Source: Flavobacteriales bacterium UBA4466
Lineage (GTDB): Bacteria; Bacteroidota; Bacteroidia; Flavobacteriales_D; Sanyastnellaceae
Assembly: GCA_905182895.1 (NCBI GenBank)
Contig: CAJJDD010000027.1
Coordinates: forward strand, 1 to 36,105
Direction of reading: 5' to 3'
Length of the DNA stretch: 36,105 bases
Under the pieces are notes generated by a model. It did no database searches, had not been told where the DNA came from, and was given only the letters and a program-made list of their open reading frames with translations. Numbering within the stretch: position 1 is the stretch's first letter; every line of letters starts with the position of its first letter. Below, one piece after another: positions 24,503-33,817 of the stretch. Position numbers and translations under genes: made by a program.

Positions 24503-26765
24503 ATGGAATTTCTCCAAGAATTAAACAAGCCTCAACTAGAAGCTGCCACTCACATCAATGGACCAATGATGGTTATAGCTGGAGCGGGCTCAGGCAAAAC
24601 CAGGGTTTTAACCTACCGCATAGCTCACCTTATTAATAATGGAGTTGATCCTTTTAACATCATTTCTTTAACTTTCACCAATAAGGCTGCAAGGGAAATG
24701 AAAACAAGAATCAGCGATATCATTGGTGAAAACGAGGGCAGAAATATATGGATGGGAACATTTCACTCCATCTTTTCTCGAATATTAAGAATTGAAGCCG
24801 AGAAACTAAACTACCCCTCTAATTTTACTATTTACGACACTCAAGACACTAAGAGCTTACTAAAATCGATAATAAAAGAATTAGGGATTGACGACAAGGT
24901 GTATAAAGTGGGCATGGTATATGGCAGGATAAGCGGTGCAAAAAACAACCTTATCTCTGCTGTAAATTACGCTACAAATCCTGAAATACAAGAGGAAGAT
25001 AAGAGAACAGGAAAACCAGAAATTGGAAGAATATACAAAGCCTACGTCCAAAGATGTTTCAGGTCAGGAGCAATGGATTTTGACGATTTACTTTTCAACA
25101 CCAACGTTCTATTAAGAGACTTTCCTGAAGTACTAGTCAAATATCAGCACAAGTTTAAATACATCCTTGTAGACGAGTATCAAGATACTAATTTTATTCA
25201 GAATAAATGGTTAAACCCGACAAGTTTCAAAACATATGTGTAGTTGGAGATGATGCTCAGTCCATTTATAGCTTCAGAGACAGTATAAAATTGATTATAT
25301 TTTAAATTTCCAAAAAGGTATTAGACTTTAATATTTAAAGCTTGAGCAAAATTACAGGAGCTCAAAAACCATAGTGGAGGCTGCGAATAGTGTTATAGCC
25401 AACAACAAGGAGCAGATCCCAAAAGAAGTATGGACCTCCAACGAAGAAGGGGACAAAATAAAGTTGCAACGGTCTTTATCTGATAATGATGAGGGCGTTT
25501 TCGTGGCCAACGAAATATTTAATCTAAAAAACAACAAACAATTATCTAACGATAAATTCGCCATATTATATCGAACCAATGCTCAGTCAAGATCCTTTGA
25601 AGAAGCACTAAGGAGACTGAACTTAGCCTATAAAATTTATGGCGGACAGTCGTTCTATCAGAGAAAAGAAATTAAAAATTTACTCGCCTATTTCAGATTA
25701 GCAGCCAATAATAATGATGAAGAAGCTTTAAAAAGAGTAATTAACTACCCTGCTCGGGGAATAGGTAAGACGAGCTTGGATAAACTAACTATTGCTGCTA
25801 ATGAAAATTCAACATCACTTTGGGAGGTTATTCAATCTCCATCAAAATTTGGCCTAAAGTTTAATTCGGCTACTCTAAATAAGTTCGAGTCCTTTTATTC
25901 TATGATAAGAAGCTTCAGTGTAAGATTAGACAGCACTGATGCTTATGACTTAGCCAAAGAGATGGCTAAGACTACTGGAATCCTCCAAGAATTAGGTGGA
26001 GACAAAACGCCTGAAGGAATAAGTAAGTTTGAGAATATTCAAGAGTTACTAAACGGAATTAAGGAATTCTCCGATTCAGATGGAGATAATGACTTGAAAA
26101 AACTAAGCGACTTTCTGATTGATGTAGCTCTGTTAACAGATGCAGATGCAGAAGATGACTCTGAACCAAAAGTTTCTCTCATGACCATACACGCAGCTAA
26201 AGGGCTGGAATTCCCTGTTGTGTTTGTAGTAGGCTTAGAAGAAAACTTATTCCCTTCACAACTATCCCTAAACTCTAGGGCCGACTTAGAAGAAGAAAGA
26301 AGACTTTTTTATGTAGCCATTACAAGAGCAGAAAAAACACTTGTTTTGAGCTACGCTCAAACTAGGTTTAGATGGGGGAATCTTATCCATTGTGAACCGA
26401 GTAGGTTCGTAGACGAAATAGATGCGCGATTCCTTGAGTTGCCTTCTAAAATAACTGAGCCAAAAAGAAAGGCATTCTCATTTGATCAAGAAAGAATGAA
26501 TTTCAGCTCTTCTGGGAATTCAACTTCTCAAAACCCAAATTTAAAGCCAGTAAGGAAACTAAAAACAAGTATCCCAAGTAATTTTGAATCAGATGATGCT
26601 AACCTTATAGCAACAGGAATGGAGGTCATGCACGAAAAATTCGGGAAAGGAAAGGTTATTTCTACTGAAGGTGAATCACCGAATAAGAAAGCTACCGTTT
26701 TCTTTCCTAGGGTTGGCCACAAACAACTCTTACTTCGATTCGCTAAAGTCAAGATTCTGAACTAA
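24503..26765 (+). CDS. pcrA: UvrD/PcrA-type 3'-5' DNA helicase (SF1A), frameshifted
   Basis: ATP-dependent helicase for excision repair and replication-conflict resolution. Motifs are in order: Q-motif region LNKPQLEAATHINGPMMVIA, Walker A AGAGSGKT (residues 26-33), Ia TFTNKAAREMK, II VDEYQDTN, III VVGDDAQSIYSFR, IV RTNAQSRSFEEALRR, V TIHAAKGLEFPVVFVVGLEE and VI EERRLFYVAITRAEK. The C-terminal Tudor-like segment MHEKFGKGKVISTEG is typical of PcrA. The stretch 25205-25375 is riddled with indels: motif III is readable there but only in pieces of different frames. It is transcribed divergently from the ribosomal cluster. uvrD is an equally acceptable name. Confidence 0.92.
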
Positions 26766-26791
26766 AACAAAAAATTATCCTTTAATAGAGT

Positions 26792-26799
26792 TAAATTTG
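26792..26799 (+). promoter_or_regulatory. TAnnTTTG box ahead of the DUF4290 gene
   Basis: TAAATTTG matches the -7 consensus 38 bases before the preferred ATG at 26837. No clear TTTG is found at -33. The helicase gene ends without an obvious terminator, so the downstream gene may also be read through from it. Confidence 0.35.
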
Positions 26800-26836
26800 C
26801 AACGCAATAAAGTTTTGAAAAATGGAGGTATTTAAA

Positions 26837-27452
26837 ATGGAGTATAATTCAAGCAGACCTGATTTAATCATACCTGAATATGGAAGGAATGTCCATAACA
26901 TGGTGGCTTACGCCCTAGAACTAGCAGACAGAGATGAAAGAAACAAGGCGGTAAGTGCTATTATTAGTGTTATGGGACAACTTTCTCCTCACCTAAGAGA
27001 TGTGGAAGACTACAAACACAAGCTTTGGGATCATTTGCACATCATAACAACCCCAACCTGCGCCATGTTGGCCATACGCAAAACCTGCGCCAGAAGAACT
27101 AGCAGAAAAACCTCAAAGAGTTCCTTACCCGCAATCTAATCTGAAATACGGCCATTACGGCAAGAACATTCAGAACATCATTAATGTTTGTAAGGACTTC
27201 GAAGAAGGTGAAGAGAAGGAGCAGCTAAAAGTTGTTATAGCCAACTTAATGAAAAGACATTACATGGTCTATAACCAAAGTTCAGTTGTAGATCACACTA
27301 TAAAAAAGCAACTGAAAGAAATGAGTAATGGAAAGCTAGAACTGGCAGAAGATGTCCAGCTAGCGCATGTAGCTGACATTCCAACAGCTACCAAAGCACA
27401 TCATCATAAAAAGAAAAAGGCCCCATTTAAAAAGAATTATAAGAAGCGATAG
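26837..27452 (+). CDS. DUF4290 family protein, frameshifted
   Basis: Bacteroidota-specific protein of unknown function. The N-terminus MEYNSSRPDLIIPEYGRNVH, followed by NMVAYALELADRDERNKAV, is the DUF4290 pattern. The frame breaks at about 27050-27065; the protein resumes as YAKPAPEELAEKPQRVPYPQ, then LKYGHYGKNIQNIINVCKDF, to a very basic His/Lys-rich end (AHHHKKKKAPFKKNYKKR). There is no signal peptide or membrane segment, and the rebuilt length is about 204 residues. An ATG at 26822 would add five residues, but the GGAGG after it looks like a ribosome-binding site for 26837. The basic tail hints at nucleic-acid or ribosome binding, which is inference only. It lies upstream of murA. Confidence 0.82.
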
Positions 27453-27474
27453 ACATTTCCATTTTCAGATGTCA

Positions 27475-27511
27475 ATAAAAAACTCAGAGATTTTTCTTTG
27501 AGTTTTTTTTT
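27475..27511 (+). terminator. Intrinsic terminator after the DUF4290 gene
   Basis: AAAAAACTCAGAGA (27477-27490) pairs with TCTTTGAGTTTTTT (27495-27508), with one G-T pair and a TTTT loop, and runs into a T-tract ending at 27511. It separates the DUF4290 gene from murA. Confidence 0.85.
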
Positions 27512-27544
27512 GTATCAAATTTACTGAGAATTTAAAAAATTAAT

Positions 27545-28861
27545 ATGTCGTCATTTATAGTAGAAGGAGGCCACCAATTAAAAGGTGAAGTAACACCACA
27601 AGGAGCAAAGAACGAAGCGTTGCAAATATTATGTGCAGTTCTATTAACATCCGAGGAAGTCGTCATAAAAAACATTCCTGACATTGTAGATGTAAAAAAA
27701 CTAATAGACCTACTTCAAGATTTAGGTGTAGAAGTGAATAAACTATCTGAATCCGAGTATTCATTCAAAGCAGAAAACGTAAACTTAGATTATCTGGAGT
27801 CTGAGGAGTTTAAAAAGAAGGGAGCTTCACTAAGAGGGTCAATTATGATCGTAGGTCCGCTACTCGCACGTTTCGGCAAAGGCTTCATCCCGAAACCAGG
27901 CGGAGATAAGATAGGAAGGAGAAGATTAGATACTCACTTCATAGGTTTTCAAAAACTCGGAGCTAAATTTGACTACGACCCTGTAAATCAATTCTACAGA
28001 GTAACGGGAAACCCACTTAAAGGAGCCTACATGTTGCTAGACGAGGCTTCTGTTACCGGAACGGCAAACATAGTAATGGCAGCTAGCATGGCGGAGGGAG
28101 AAACTACAATTTACAACGCTGCCTGCGAACCTTACTTACAGCAGCTATGTGAGATGATTAACAGAATGGGAGGTAAAATCACTGGGGTTGGCTCTAATCT
28201 GTTAAAAATAGAAGGCGTGAAGTCCTTAAAAGGGACAGAACACAGAGTGCTGCCTGACATGATAGAAATCGGAAGTTTCATAGGGCTAGCTGCCATGACA
28301 GGTTCTGAAATTACAATAAAAGATGTTTCTTATGATAAGTTAGGTGTTATACCCACCATTTTCAGAAGAATGGGAATTAAACTGGAGAGAAGAGGAGACG
28401 ATATATACGTTCCGGCTCAAAACAATTATGAAATCGAATCATTCATTGATGGTTCAATAATGACTATTTCCGATGCCCCATGGCCAGGTTTTACCCCAGA
28501 CTTATTGAGCATAGTTTTAGTCACAGCTACTCAAGCCAGAGGCTCAGTCCTTATTCATCAAAAAATGTTTGAGAGTAGACTTTTCTTTGTAGATAAATTA
28601 ATCGACATGGGAGCTAAAATAATCCTATGTGACCCTCACAGAGCTACAGTAATAGGTTTAGATAAAAAAGCTCCTCTAAAAGGAGTTACAATGACAAGCC
28701 CTGACATTAGAGCAGGCGTATCGCTTCTAATTGCAGCGCTTTCTGCTGAAGGAACTAGTACAATTCACAATATCAATCAAATAGACAGAGGATACCAGAA
28801 TATTGACACTCGACTAAGGGCTCTCGGAGCTAAAATCACAAGAGTAGACTCTCCGAAATAG
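27545..28861 (+). CDS. murA: UDP-N-acetylglucosamine 1-carboxyvinyltransferase
   Basis: First committed enzyme of peptidoglycan synthesis: it transfers enolpyruvate from PEP to UDP-GlcNAc in the cytoplasm. It is intact at 438 residues. Lys22-Asn23 (GAKNEALQ) are the conserved substrate-binding pair, and the loop reads KPGGDKIGRRRLDTHF. In E. coli the loop carries Cys115, the residue alkylated by fosfomycin; here the equivalent position is Asp121 (codon GAT at 27905-27907). Later signatures include VTGTANIVMAASMAEGET and PWPGFTPDLLSIVLVTATQA. It starts 34 bases after the upstream terminator, so it has its own promoter, which I could not place. Confidence 0.97.
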   Translation: MSSFIVEGGHQLKGEVTPQGAKNEALQILCAVLLTSEEVVIKNIPDIVDVKKLIDLLQDLGVEVNKLSESEYSFKAENVNLDYLESEEFKKKGASLRGSIMIVGPLLARFGKGFIPKPGGDKIGRRRLDTHFIGFQKLGAKFDYDPVNQFYRVTGNPLKGAYMLLDEASVTGTANIVMAASMAEGETTIYNAACEPYLQQLCEMINRMGGKITGVGSNLLKIEGVKSLKGTEHRVLPDMIEIGSFIGLAAMTGSEITIKDVSYDKLGVIPTIFRRMGIKLERRGDDIYVPAQNNYEIESFIDGSIMTISDAPWPGFTPDLLSIVLVTATQARGSVLIHQKMFESRLFFVDKLIDMGAKIILCDPHRATVIGLDKKAPLKGVTMTSPDIRAGVSLLIAALSAEGTSTIHNINQIDRGYQNIDTRLRALGAKITRVDSPK

Positions 28862-28936
28862 CGCAATATATTTAGTGGAACAGTGTTTGTATATAATCTA
28901 AGAAGATATAACTTTAAGAAAAAATAAAAGAATAAT

Positions 28937-29474
28937 ATGAAAGCTCGAAATATAACCATGATTTTAGTCTTAGCCCTTCTAGGGTTTGGCTTTAGTATAG
29001 GGACCGGAGTAAAAACAGGAACTACCGTAGGAGATCAGGCCCCTGAATTATCCCTAAAAGGACTAAATGGAGAAACGATCAAACTTTCCGATTTAAAAGG
29101 GAAAATTGTACTAGTCGATTTTTGGGCAAGCTGGTGTGGACCATGTAGAAGAGAAAATCCTAATGTAATTCGTGCTTACAAGAAAGTACCAGAAAGCCAA
29201 GTTCCATAGAGCTGAAGGGTTTGAAGTTTTAAGTGTCTCATTAGACAAGAACAAAGAAGCTTGGGAGGCGGCAGTAAAGAAAAGATGGCCTAATCTGGGA
29301 TTACCATGTAAGCGACTTAAAAGGTTGGTCTTCTGAAGCAGCAGGACTGTACAATGTCTCCTCTATCCCCACTAGCTTTTCTAATCGATGAAAATGGTCA
29401 TTATTCTAGCTAAGAACCTAAGAGGCATGGGCATAGATAAAGCGGTAGACGCACATGTGAAAAAATTCAAATAA
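28937..29474 (+). CDS. TlpA-like thioredoxin-fold protein with N-terminal signal, frameshifted
   Basis: Probable periplasmic, membrane-anchored thiol-disulfide oxidoreductase. Residues 7-20 (TMILVLALLGFGFS) form a signal or anchor segment. An AhpC/TSA-type domain starts at VGDQAPELSLKGLNGETIKL, and the redox site is WCGPC with Cys67 and Cys70. The frame breaks near 29190-29205, but the domain continues through FEVLSVSLDKNKEAWEAAVK, WDYHVSDLKGWSSEAAGLYN and VSSIPTSF with the conserved cis-Pro, to KNLRGMGIDKAVDAHVKKFK. Further indels lie near 29285-29300 and 29375-29400. The stop is at 29472-29474, followed by a terminator. The substrate is unknown. Confidence 0.87.
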
Positions 29475-29495
29475 CTCTTAACTCAATATTTCTTT

Positions 29496-29523
29496 AAAGC
29501 AGGCTCTAAGCCTGCTTTTTTTT
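29496..29523 (+). terminator. Intrinsic terminator after the thioredoxin-like gene
   Basis: AAAGCAGGCT (29496-29505) pairs perfectly with AGCCTGCTTT (29509-29518) around a CTA loop, followed by T to 29523. It is a GC-rich stem in an AT-rich region and a confident call. Confidence 0.93.
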
Positions 29524-29531
29524 GACTAAAA

Positions 29532-29589
29532 ATTAGGCGCAGATATGATTATTACTCATAATAAAAAAAGTAAACATCTATTAGGCGCA
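29532..29589 (+). repeat. Paired 10-bp direct repeats upstream of grpE
   Basis: ATTAGGCGCA occurs at 29532-29541 and again at 29580-29589, 48 bases apart, and ends about 80 bases before the -24 element of the putative sigma-54 promoter. Its placement is right for activator-binding sites. Chance recurrence cannot be excluded from one sequence. Confidence 0.5.
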
Positions 29590-29643
29590 AGGCATAATAG
29601 CCAACATAATGTCAGTCTATTAGTCCACCCAAAATGGAAAAAT

Positions 29644-29684
29644 TGACAGTTTGTCATTAATGTAAGTGCTGGCAGTATCTTTGC
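29644..29684 (+). promoter_or_regulatory. grpE-dnaJ promoter region with dyad and sigma-54-like -24/-12 element
   Basis: TGGCAGTATCTTTGC at 29670-29684 has GG and GC at the exact spacing of a sigma-54 promoter (TGGCAC-N5-TTGC type). It would start transcription near 29696, about 20 bases before the grpE ATG. The same bases contain TATCTTTG (29676-29683), a full match to the housekeeping TAnnTTTG box, with a TTTG at 29650-29653 only slightly too far upstream (22 bases). A dyad TGACA-GTT-TGTCA (29644-29656) overlaps that -33 position. Which polymerase uses the site cannot be decided from sequence. Confidence 0.6.
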
Positions 29685-29715
29685 CCCAAAAATTGAAGAA
29701 AATTAAATCAAGAAT

Positions 29716-30280
29716 ATGTCTACAGAAAACGAAGCAAAAGAAACGGAGAAAGCGCAAGCAGGAAGAGTCAATTAATCAAGAAGCTGAAAAGGAATCTAAA
29801 GACACAGCCGAAACTACAGAACCTGCCCTTTCACCATTAGAAGTAGCTGAGAATGAATCGAAAGAATGGAAGGATAAATACCTAAGACTTTATGCTGAGT
29901 TCGATAATTTCAGAAAGAGAAACGCTAAGGAAAGAATCGACCTAATTAAGTCTGCTAGTTCAGATTTATTAAAAGATATAATACCAGCATTAGATGATTT
30001 TGATAGAGCAATATCTGCCAATGCTACAAATGATGACATAGATGCAGTTAAAGAAGGTTTCGAATTAATAAGAGGTAAAACTTTTAGAGTTCTCGAAGGA
30101 AAAGGACTAGTAGCTATGGACTCCATAGGGAAACCATTCGATGTAGAACACCACGAGGCTATTACAAACATTCCTGCTCCCTCTGAGGACATGAAGAACA
30201 ATGTAGTAGATGTCATAGAAAAAGGCTACTTCTTAAATGACAAAGTGCTTAGGTTCGCTAAGGTGGTAGTTGGACAATAA
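29716..30280 (+). CDS. grpE: Nucleotide exchange factor GrpE, frameshifted near the start
   Basis: Co-chaperone that releases ADP from DnaK. The ATG at 29716 gives MSTENEAKETEKAQAG and then hits a stop. Removing one base at about 29762-29772 joins it to EESINQEAEKESKDTAETTE. The acidic N-terminus and long coiled coil follow (SKEWKDKYLRLYAEFDNFRK, RNAKERIDLIKSASSDLL). The C-terminal beta domain has the family signature NVVDVIEKGYFLNDKVLRFA. The total is 188 codons plus one base. A longer start at 29666 in the downstream frame yields only a basic, unrelated N-terminus and overlaps the promoter. dnaJ follows after 17 bases. Confidence 0.93.
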
Positions 30281-30297
30281 TTATAAAAGAGTTTTAG

Positions 30298-31410
30298 ATG
30301 TCAAAAAGAGATTACTACGAAATATTAGATTTAAGCCAGGGAGCTTCAGAAGGAGATATAAAAAAAGCTTATCGAAAGATGGCTATTAAGTATCATCCTG
30401 ATAAAAACCCAGATGACTCATCTGCTGAAGCTAAATTTAAAGAAGCAGCCGAAGCTTATGATATATTAAGTGACGGAAATAAAAAAGCACGTTACGATCA
30501 GTATGGACATTCCGGAATGGGCCAAGGCGGAGGTTTTGGTGGCGGTGGCGGTGGCGGCATGAATATGGACGACATTTTCAGCCAGTTTGGTGACATCTTC
30601 GGAGGTGGAGGCGGATTCGGAGGTGGAGGCAGAAGAGTTCGAAGAGTAAAAGGGTCTAACCTAAGAATTAAGGTTAAACTCTCTCTAGCAGACATAGCCA
30701 CAGGAGTTCAGAAAAAAATAAAAGTATTCAAACTAGTAAATGTAGATGGAGTTGAATATGGTGAATGCTCTACATGCCGAGGAACAGGACAAATTACTAG
30801 GGTGTCCAACACTATTCTTGGACAAATGCAAACAAGTGCTACCTGTACTACTTGTCACGGGTCAGGTCAAAAAATCACTAGCAGACCTAAAGGAACTGAT
30901 GAGAATGGACTAGACAGAAAAGAGGAAGTTGTAACTATCGATATTCCAGCTGGCGTAGAAGAGGGAATGCAGCTTAATGTGAGTGGCAAAGGAAATGCAG
31001 CTCCATTTGGAGGAGTCCCTGGAGATTTAATAGTACTTATTGAGGAGGAAGAGCACCTAGAATTGCACCGCGAAGGACAAAATTTACATTATGACCTCTA
31101 TGTAAACTTCATAGACGCAGCGATAGGTAATCAAGTAGAGGTACCATTAATAGAGGGAAAAGCTAAGATTAAGATCGAAGCTGGTACTCAGAGTGGAAAA
31201 ACTCTGAGGTTAAAAGGAAAAGGACTTCCCTCTGTTCAATCATACGGAAGCGGTGATTTACTAGTTCACTTTAATGTATGGACACCACAGAAGTTAAGCT
31301 CTGAAGAAAAAGATATCTTACAGAAACTTAAAGACTCTGAAAACTTCAATCCTCAACCTGGATCTAAAGACAAGGGCTTTTTTAAGAAAGTAAAAGAAAT
31401 GTTCAGTTAA
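30298..31410 (+). CDS. dnaJ: Chaperone DnaJ with a single zinc centre
   Basis: Hsp40 co-chaperone that stimulates DnaK ATPase and delivers substrates. It is intact at 370 residues. The J domain has His33-Pro34-Asp35 in YHPDKNP. A Gly-rich linker spans about residues 76-111. The Cys-rich domain holds only two of the usual four CxxCxGxG repeats: Cys157/Cys160 (CSTCRGTG) and Cys183/Cys186 (CTTCHGSG). Repeats 1 and 4, which form zinc site I, are replaced by [11 protein letters not shown] and [16 protein letters not shown]-terminal substrate domains follow ([31 protein letters not shown]). No dnaK lies in the window. Confidence 0.96.
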   Translation: MSKRDYYEILDLSQGASEGDIKKAYRKMAIKYHPDKNPDDSSAEAKFKEAAEAYDILSDGNKKARYDQYGHSGMGQGGGFGGGGGGGMNMDDIFSQFGDIFGGGGGFGGGGRRVRRVKGSNLRIKVKLSLADIATGVQKKIKVFKLVNVDGVEYGECSTCRGTGQITRVSNTILGQMQTSATCTTCHGSGQKITSRPKGTDENGLDRKEEVVTIDIPAGVEEGMQLNVSGKGNAAPFGGVPGDLIVLIEEEEHLELHREGQNLHYDLYVNFIDAAIGNQVEVPLIEGKAKIKIEAGTQSGKTLRLKGKGLPSVQSYGSGDLLVHFNVWTPQKLSSEEKDILQKLKDSENFNPQPGSKDKGFFKKVKEMFS

Positions 31411-31440
31411 GAAACAAATCACTGAACGCCTTATTATAAC

Positions 31441-31482
31441 GGACAGGAGTTAACATCTTTTTAGGAGCTTCTGTCCTTTTTT
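31441..31482 (+). terminator. Intrinsic terminator after dnaJ
   Basis: GGACAGGAGTT (31441-31451) pairs with AGCTTCTGTCC (31466-31476), with two G-T pairs, followed by TTTTTT to 31482. It ends the grpE-dnaJ unit. Confidence 0.8.
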
Positions 31483-31505
31483 ATGCTCTAAATATTTAGA
31501 AATTT

Positions 31506-31513
31506 TAGATTTG
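31506..31513 (+). promoter_or_regulatory. TAnnTTTG box ahead of the ABC exporter genes
   Basis: TAGATTTG matches the -7 consensus 20 bases before the ATG at 31533 and lies after the dnaJ terminator. No clear -33 TTTG is present at the usual distance. Confidence 0.4.
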
Positions 31514-31532
31514 CATTAAACCATTTTTTTAA

Positions 31533-32468
31533 ATGTCAAAACTCATACTAGAGGCCAAACACATCGTTAAGAACTATGCTAGCCATAGAGCGTTAAATGA
31601 TGTAAGCATAGCCGTTCCTGAAAAAACTATTTTTGGTTTATTGGGCCCTAATGGTGCTGGTAAAACTTCATTAATTAGGATAATCAATCAGATCACAGGA
31701 CCAGACTCCGGTGAGATTTTTTTAGATGGTGAACTATTAAACCGAGCCCACATTAAAGACATCGGTTATTTGCCAGAAGAAAGAGGTTTGTACAAAAAAA
31801 TGAAAGTAGGAGAGCAAGCGTTGTATCTAGCTCAGCTCAAAGGCATGGACAAAGCTGTAGCGAAGGCCAAGCTCATGGATTGGTTTGAGCGATTCGAGAT
31901 ATCTGAATGGTGGAATAAAAAAGATCGACGAGCTCTCTAAAGGAATGGCTCAAAAAATTCAGTTCATTACGACTGTACTCCATGATCCAAGCTTTATTTT
32001 ATTAGATGAACCATTTAGTGCATTAGACCCATTAATACTAACCTGGTAAAATCTGAAATACTAAGATTAAAAGAAAAAGGAACAAGTATCATTTTATCTA
32101 CTCACAACATGGACTCTGTTGAAGAGATCTGTGACTCTATAGCTCTCATTAATAAGAGTGAAAAATTACTAGACGGGACTGTTAAAGACATTAAGGACCA
32201 GTTTAAAACTCAAACCTACGAACTGGATTTCACCGGAAGTATTATAGGGTTTACAAACGCCCTTTGGACTAACTTCGAGTTACTAGAAAAAGAAACTGAA
32301 GGAGATAATCATAAGTGCAAGGTGAAAATCCTAAACAACAAGATGGGATTAAACGAACTACTCTCAGCTACTTTACCTGAAGTGAAATTCAATAGCGTAA
32401 GCGAAGTAGTACCTAGTATGAATGACATCTTTATTCAAGTAATAGAGGCTAAAAACGCACAATCATGA
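31533..32468 (+). CDS. ABC transporter ATP-binding protein, NatA-like, frameshifted
   Basis: Nucleotide-binding subunit of an ABC-2-type exporter. Walker A GPNGAGKTS is at residues 38-46, with Q-loop region GYLPEERGLYKKMKVGEQAL, signature LSKGMAQK, Walker B FILLDEPFSALD and H-loop STHNM. A C-terminal DUF4162-like tail follows (NKSEKLLDGTVKDIKDQF). An extra A in the run at 31917-31922 stops the first frame, and a second indel lies near 32028-32040; net length is 312 codons. The stop overlaps the permease start as ATGA. The NatA resemblance (Na+ export) is by family; the real substrate is unknown. Confidence 0.9.
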
Positions 32469-33816
32469 ATAAGACTTCATTAATCATTAAAAGAGAATAT
32501 TTAACTCGGGTTACCAAAAAGTCATTCCTAATAGTCACCTTTTTAGTTCCCTTTCTCTTCGTAGCTGTATTTGCTGGAGTTATCGCTTTAGGCCTTTCAG
32601 ATAGCACTAACCATAATGTCCTCGTGGTAGATTCTTCCGGTATTTTATCTAATAATATAAATGGTAAGATTATCCCTTTCAACACAGAAAGATGGAAAAA
32701 CGCTAAAGACAGCAGCATCGTTTACAACTTTACTCACGAAGAAATGGAGGTTCAAGCATTTCTCGATAGCGACTATACTTTAAAGATAAGTGTAGATGAT
32801 CAGACAGTGAATGATGAGAATGTACCTATGCTCTACAAAGATCTTCCTTCAAGCATTATATCTAATAAGATAGAAAACAATCTCCAAGATGATTTTCAGG
32901 AATACACGTGGGAGACATTCTTAAATGTAAAGCCTGAAGAATATAAAAAAGCAGAGGTTAACATTGATTTAGTAGAACAAGATGCCGAGAATTTAGATGT
33001 AGAAGACCCACATTTAAGAACTAGAGGTTGGATAGGTTATGGCTTATCTCTTATAATCTATATGACTATTTTTCTTTTCGGCTCTTTAGTGATGAGAGGA
33101 GTGCTGGAAGAAAAAATGAGTCGTATAGTAGAAGTACTTATCTCTTCCGTAAAACCATTCCAACTCTTAATGGGAAAAATAATAGGAGTTGGGCTAGTAG
33201 GACTTACCCAGTGATTACTTGACCATTTGCTGTTATTTCAGCAGTAGGGATTGGCATTATATCTAGTCAGACAGATGTTTCTGAATTAGCCGCTCAAGTA
33301 GAAAACGGAAGTGTAATATCTAAAGACGCATCTCTAGAACAAGCTTTAGCTAGCATGGGGCAGGCAGGAGATTATATAGAAGCTGCATTTTCCATGAATT
33401 GGACATTAGTAGCTCTCTGCTTTATATTCTATTTTTTAGGCGGCTATCTGCTTTATGGTTCGCTAATGGCAGCGGCTGGATCAGCAGTAGATGCAGAAGC
33501 AGATTCTCAACAATTCTTAGTCCCCATAACTATTCCATTGATAGCTGCTATTATGTTATCTCAGCTGGTCATCGTAAATCCCGAAAGCACCATAGCCACA
33601 GTGTTTAGCATTTTTCCTCTCACCTCTCCTATTATTATGTTAGTGAGAGTTTCAATGGGTAGCTTTGAATGGTGGGAATTAGCCCTTTCCATGATAGTCC
33701 TTATCGCTACTTTTATAGGAACGGTGGCCCTAGCAGGTAAAATATACAGAACCGGAATTCTGATGTACGGAAAGAAGGTTTCTTATAGGGAGCTATGGAA
33801 ATGGTTAAAGTACTAG
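32465..33816 (+). CDS. ABC-2 family permease, NatB-like, frameshifted
   Basis: Membrane partner of the preceding ATPase. The N-terminus is cytoplasmic with KREYLTRVTKKSFLI, then a first membrane segment (VTFLVPFLFVAVFAGVIALG), a large extracytoplasmic domain of about 180 residues, and a cluster of segments from WIGYGLSLIIYMTIFLFGSL onward. The conserved EEKMSRIVEVLISSVKPFQL is typical of ABC-2 permeases. The frame breaks at about 33212-33235, in a membrane segment. It resumes at PFAVISAVGIGIISSQTDVS and continues through several hydrophobic segments to YRELWKWLKY. The length of about 450 residues fits. The stop is one base before the phosphatase start. Confidence 0.88.
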
Positions 33817-33817
33817 T

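Noticed and set aside
29666-29760. A longer grpE start at 29666 that keeps one open frame
   Set aside because: It yields a basic, unrelated N-terminus overlapping the promoter. The ATG at 29716 with one indel gives a typical acidic GrpE start.
30525-30640. Glycine-rich GGN repeat tract
   Set aside because: It is the normal G/F-type linker of DnaJ, not an independent repeat element. The reverse-strand proline-rich frame is its shadow.
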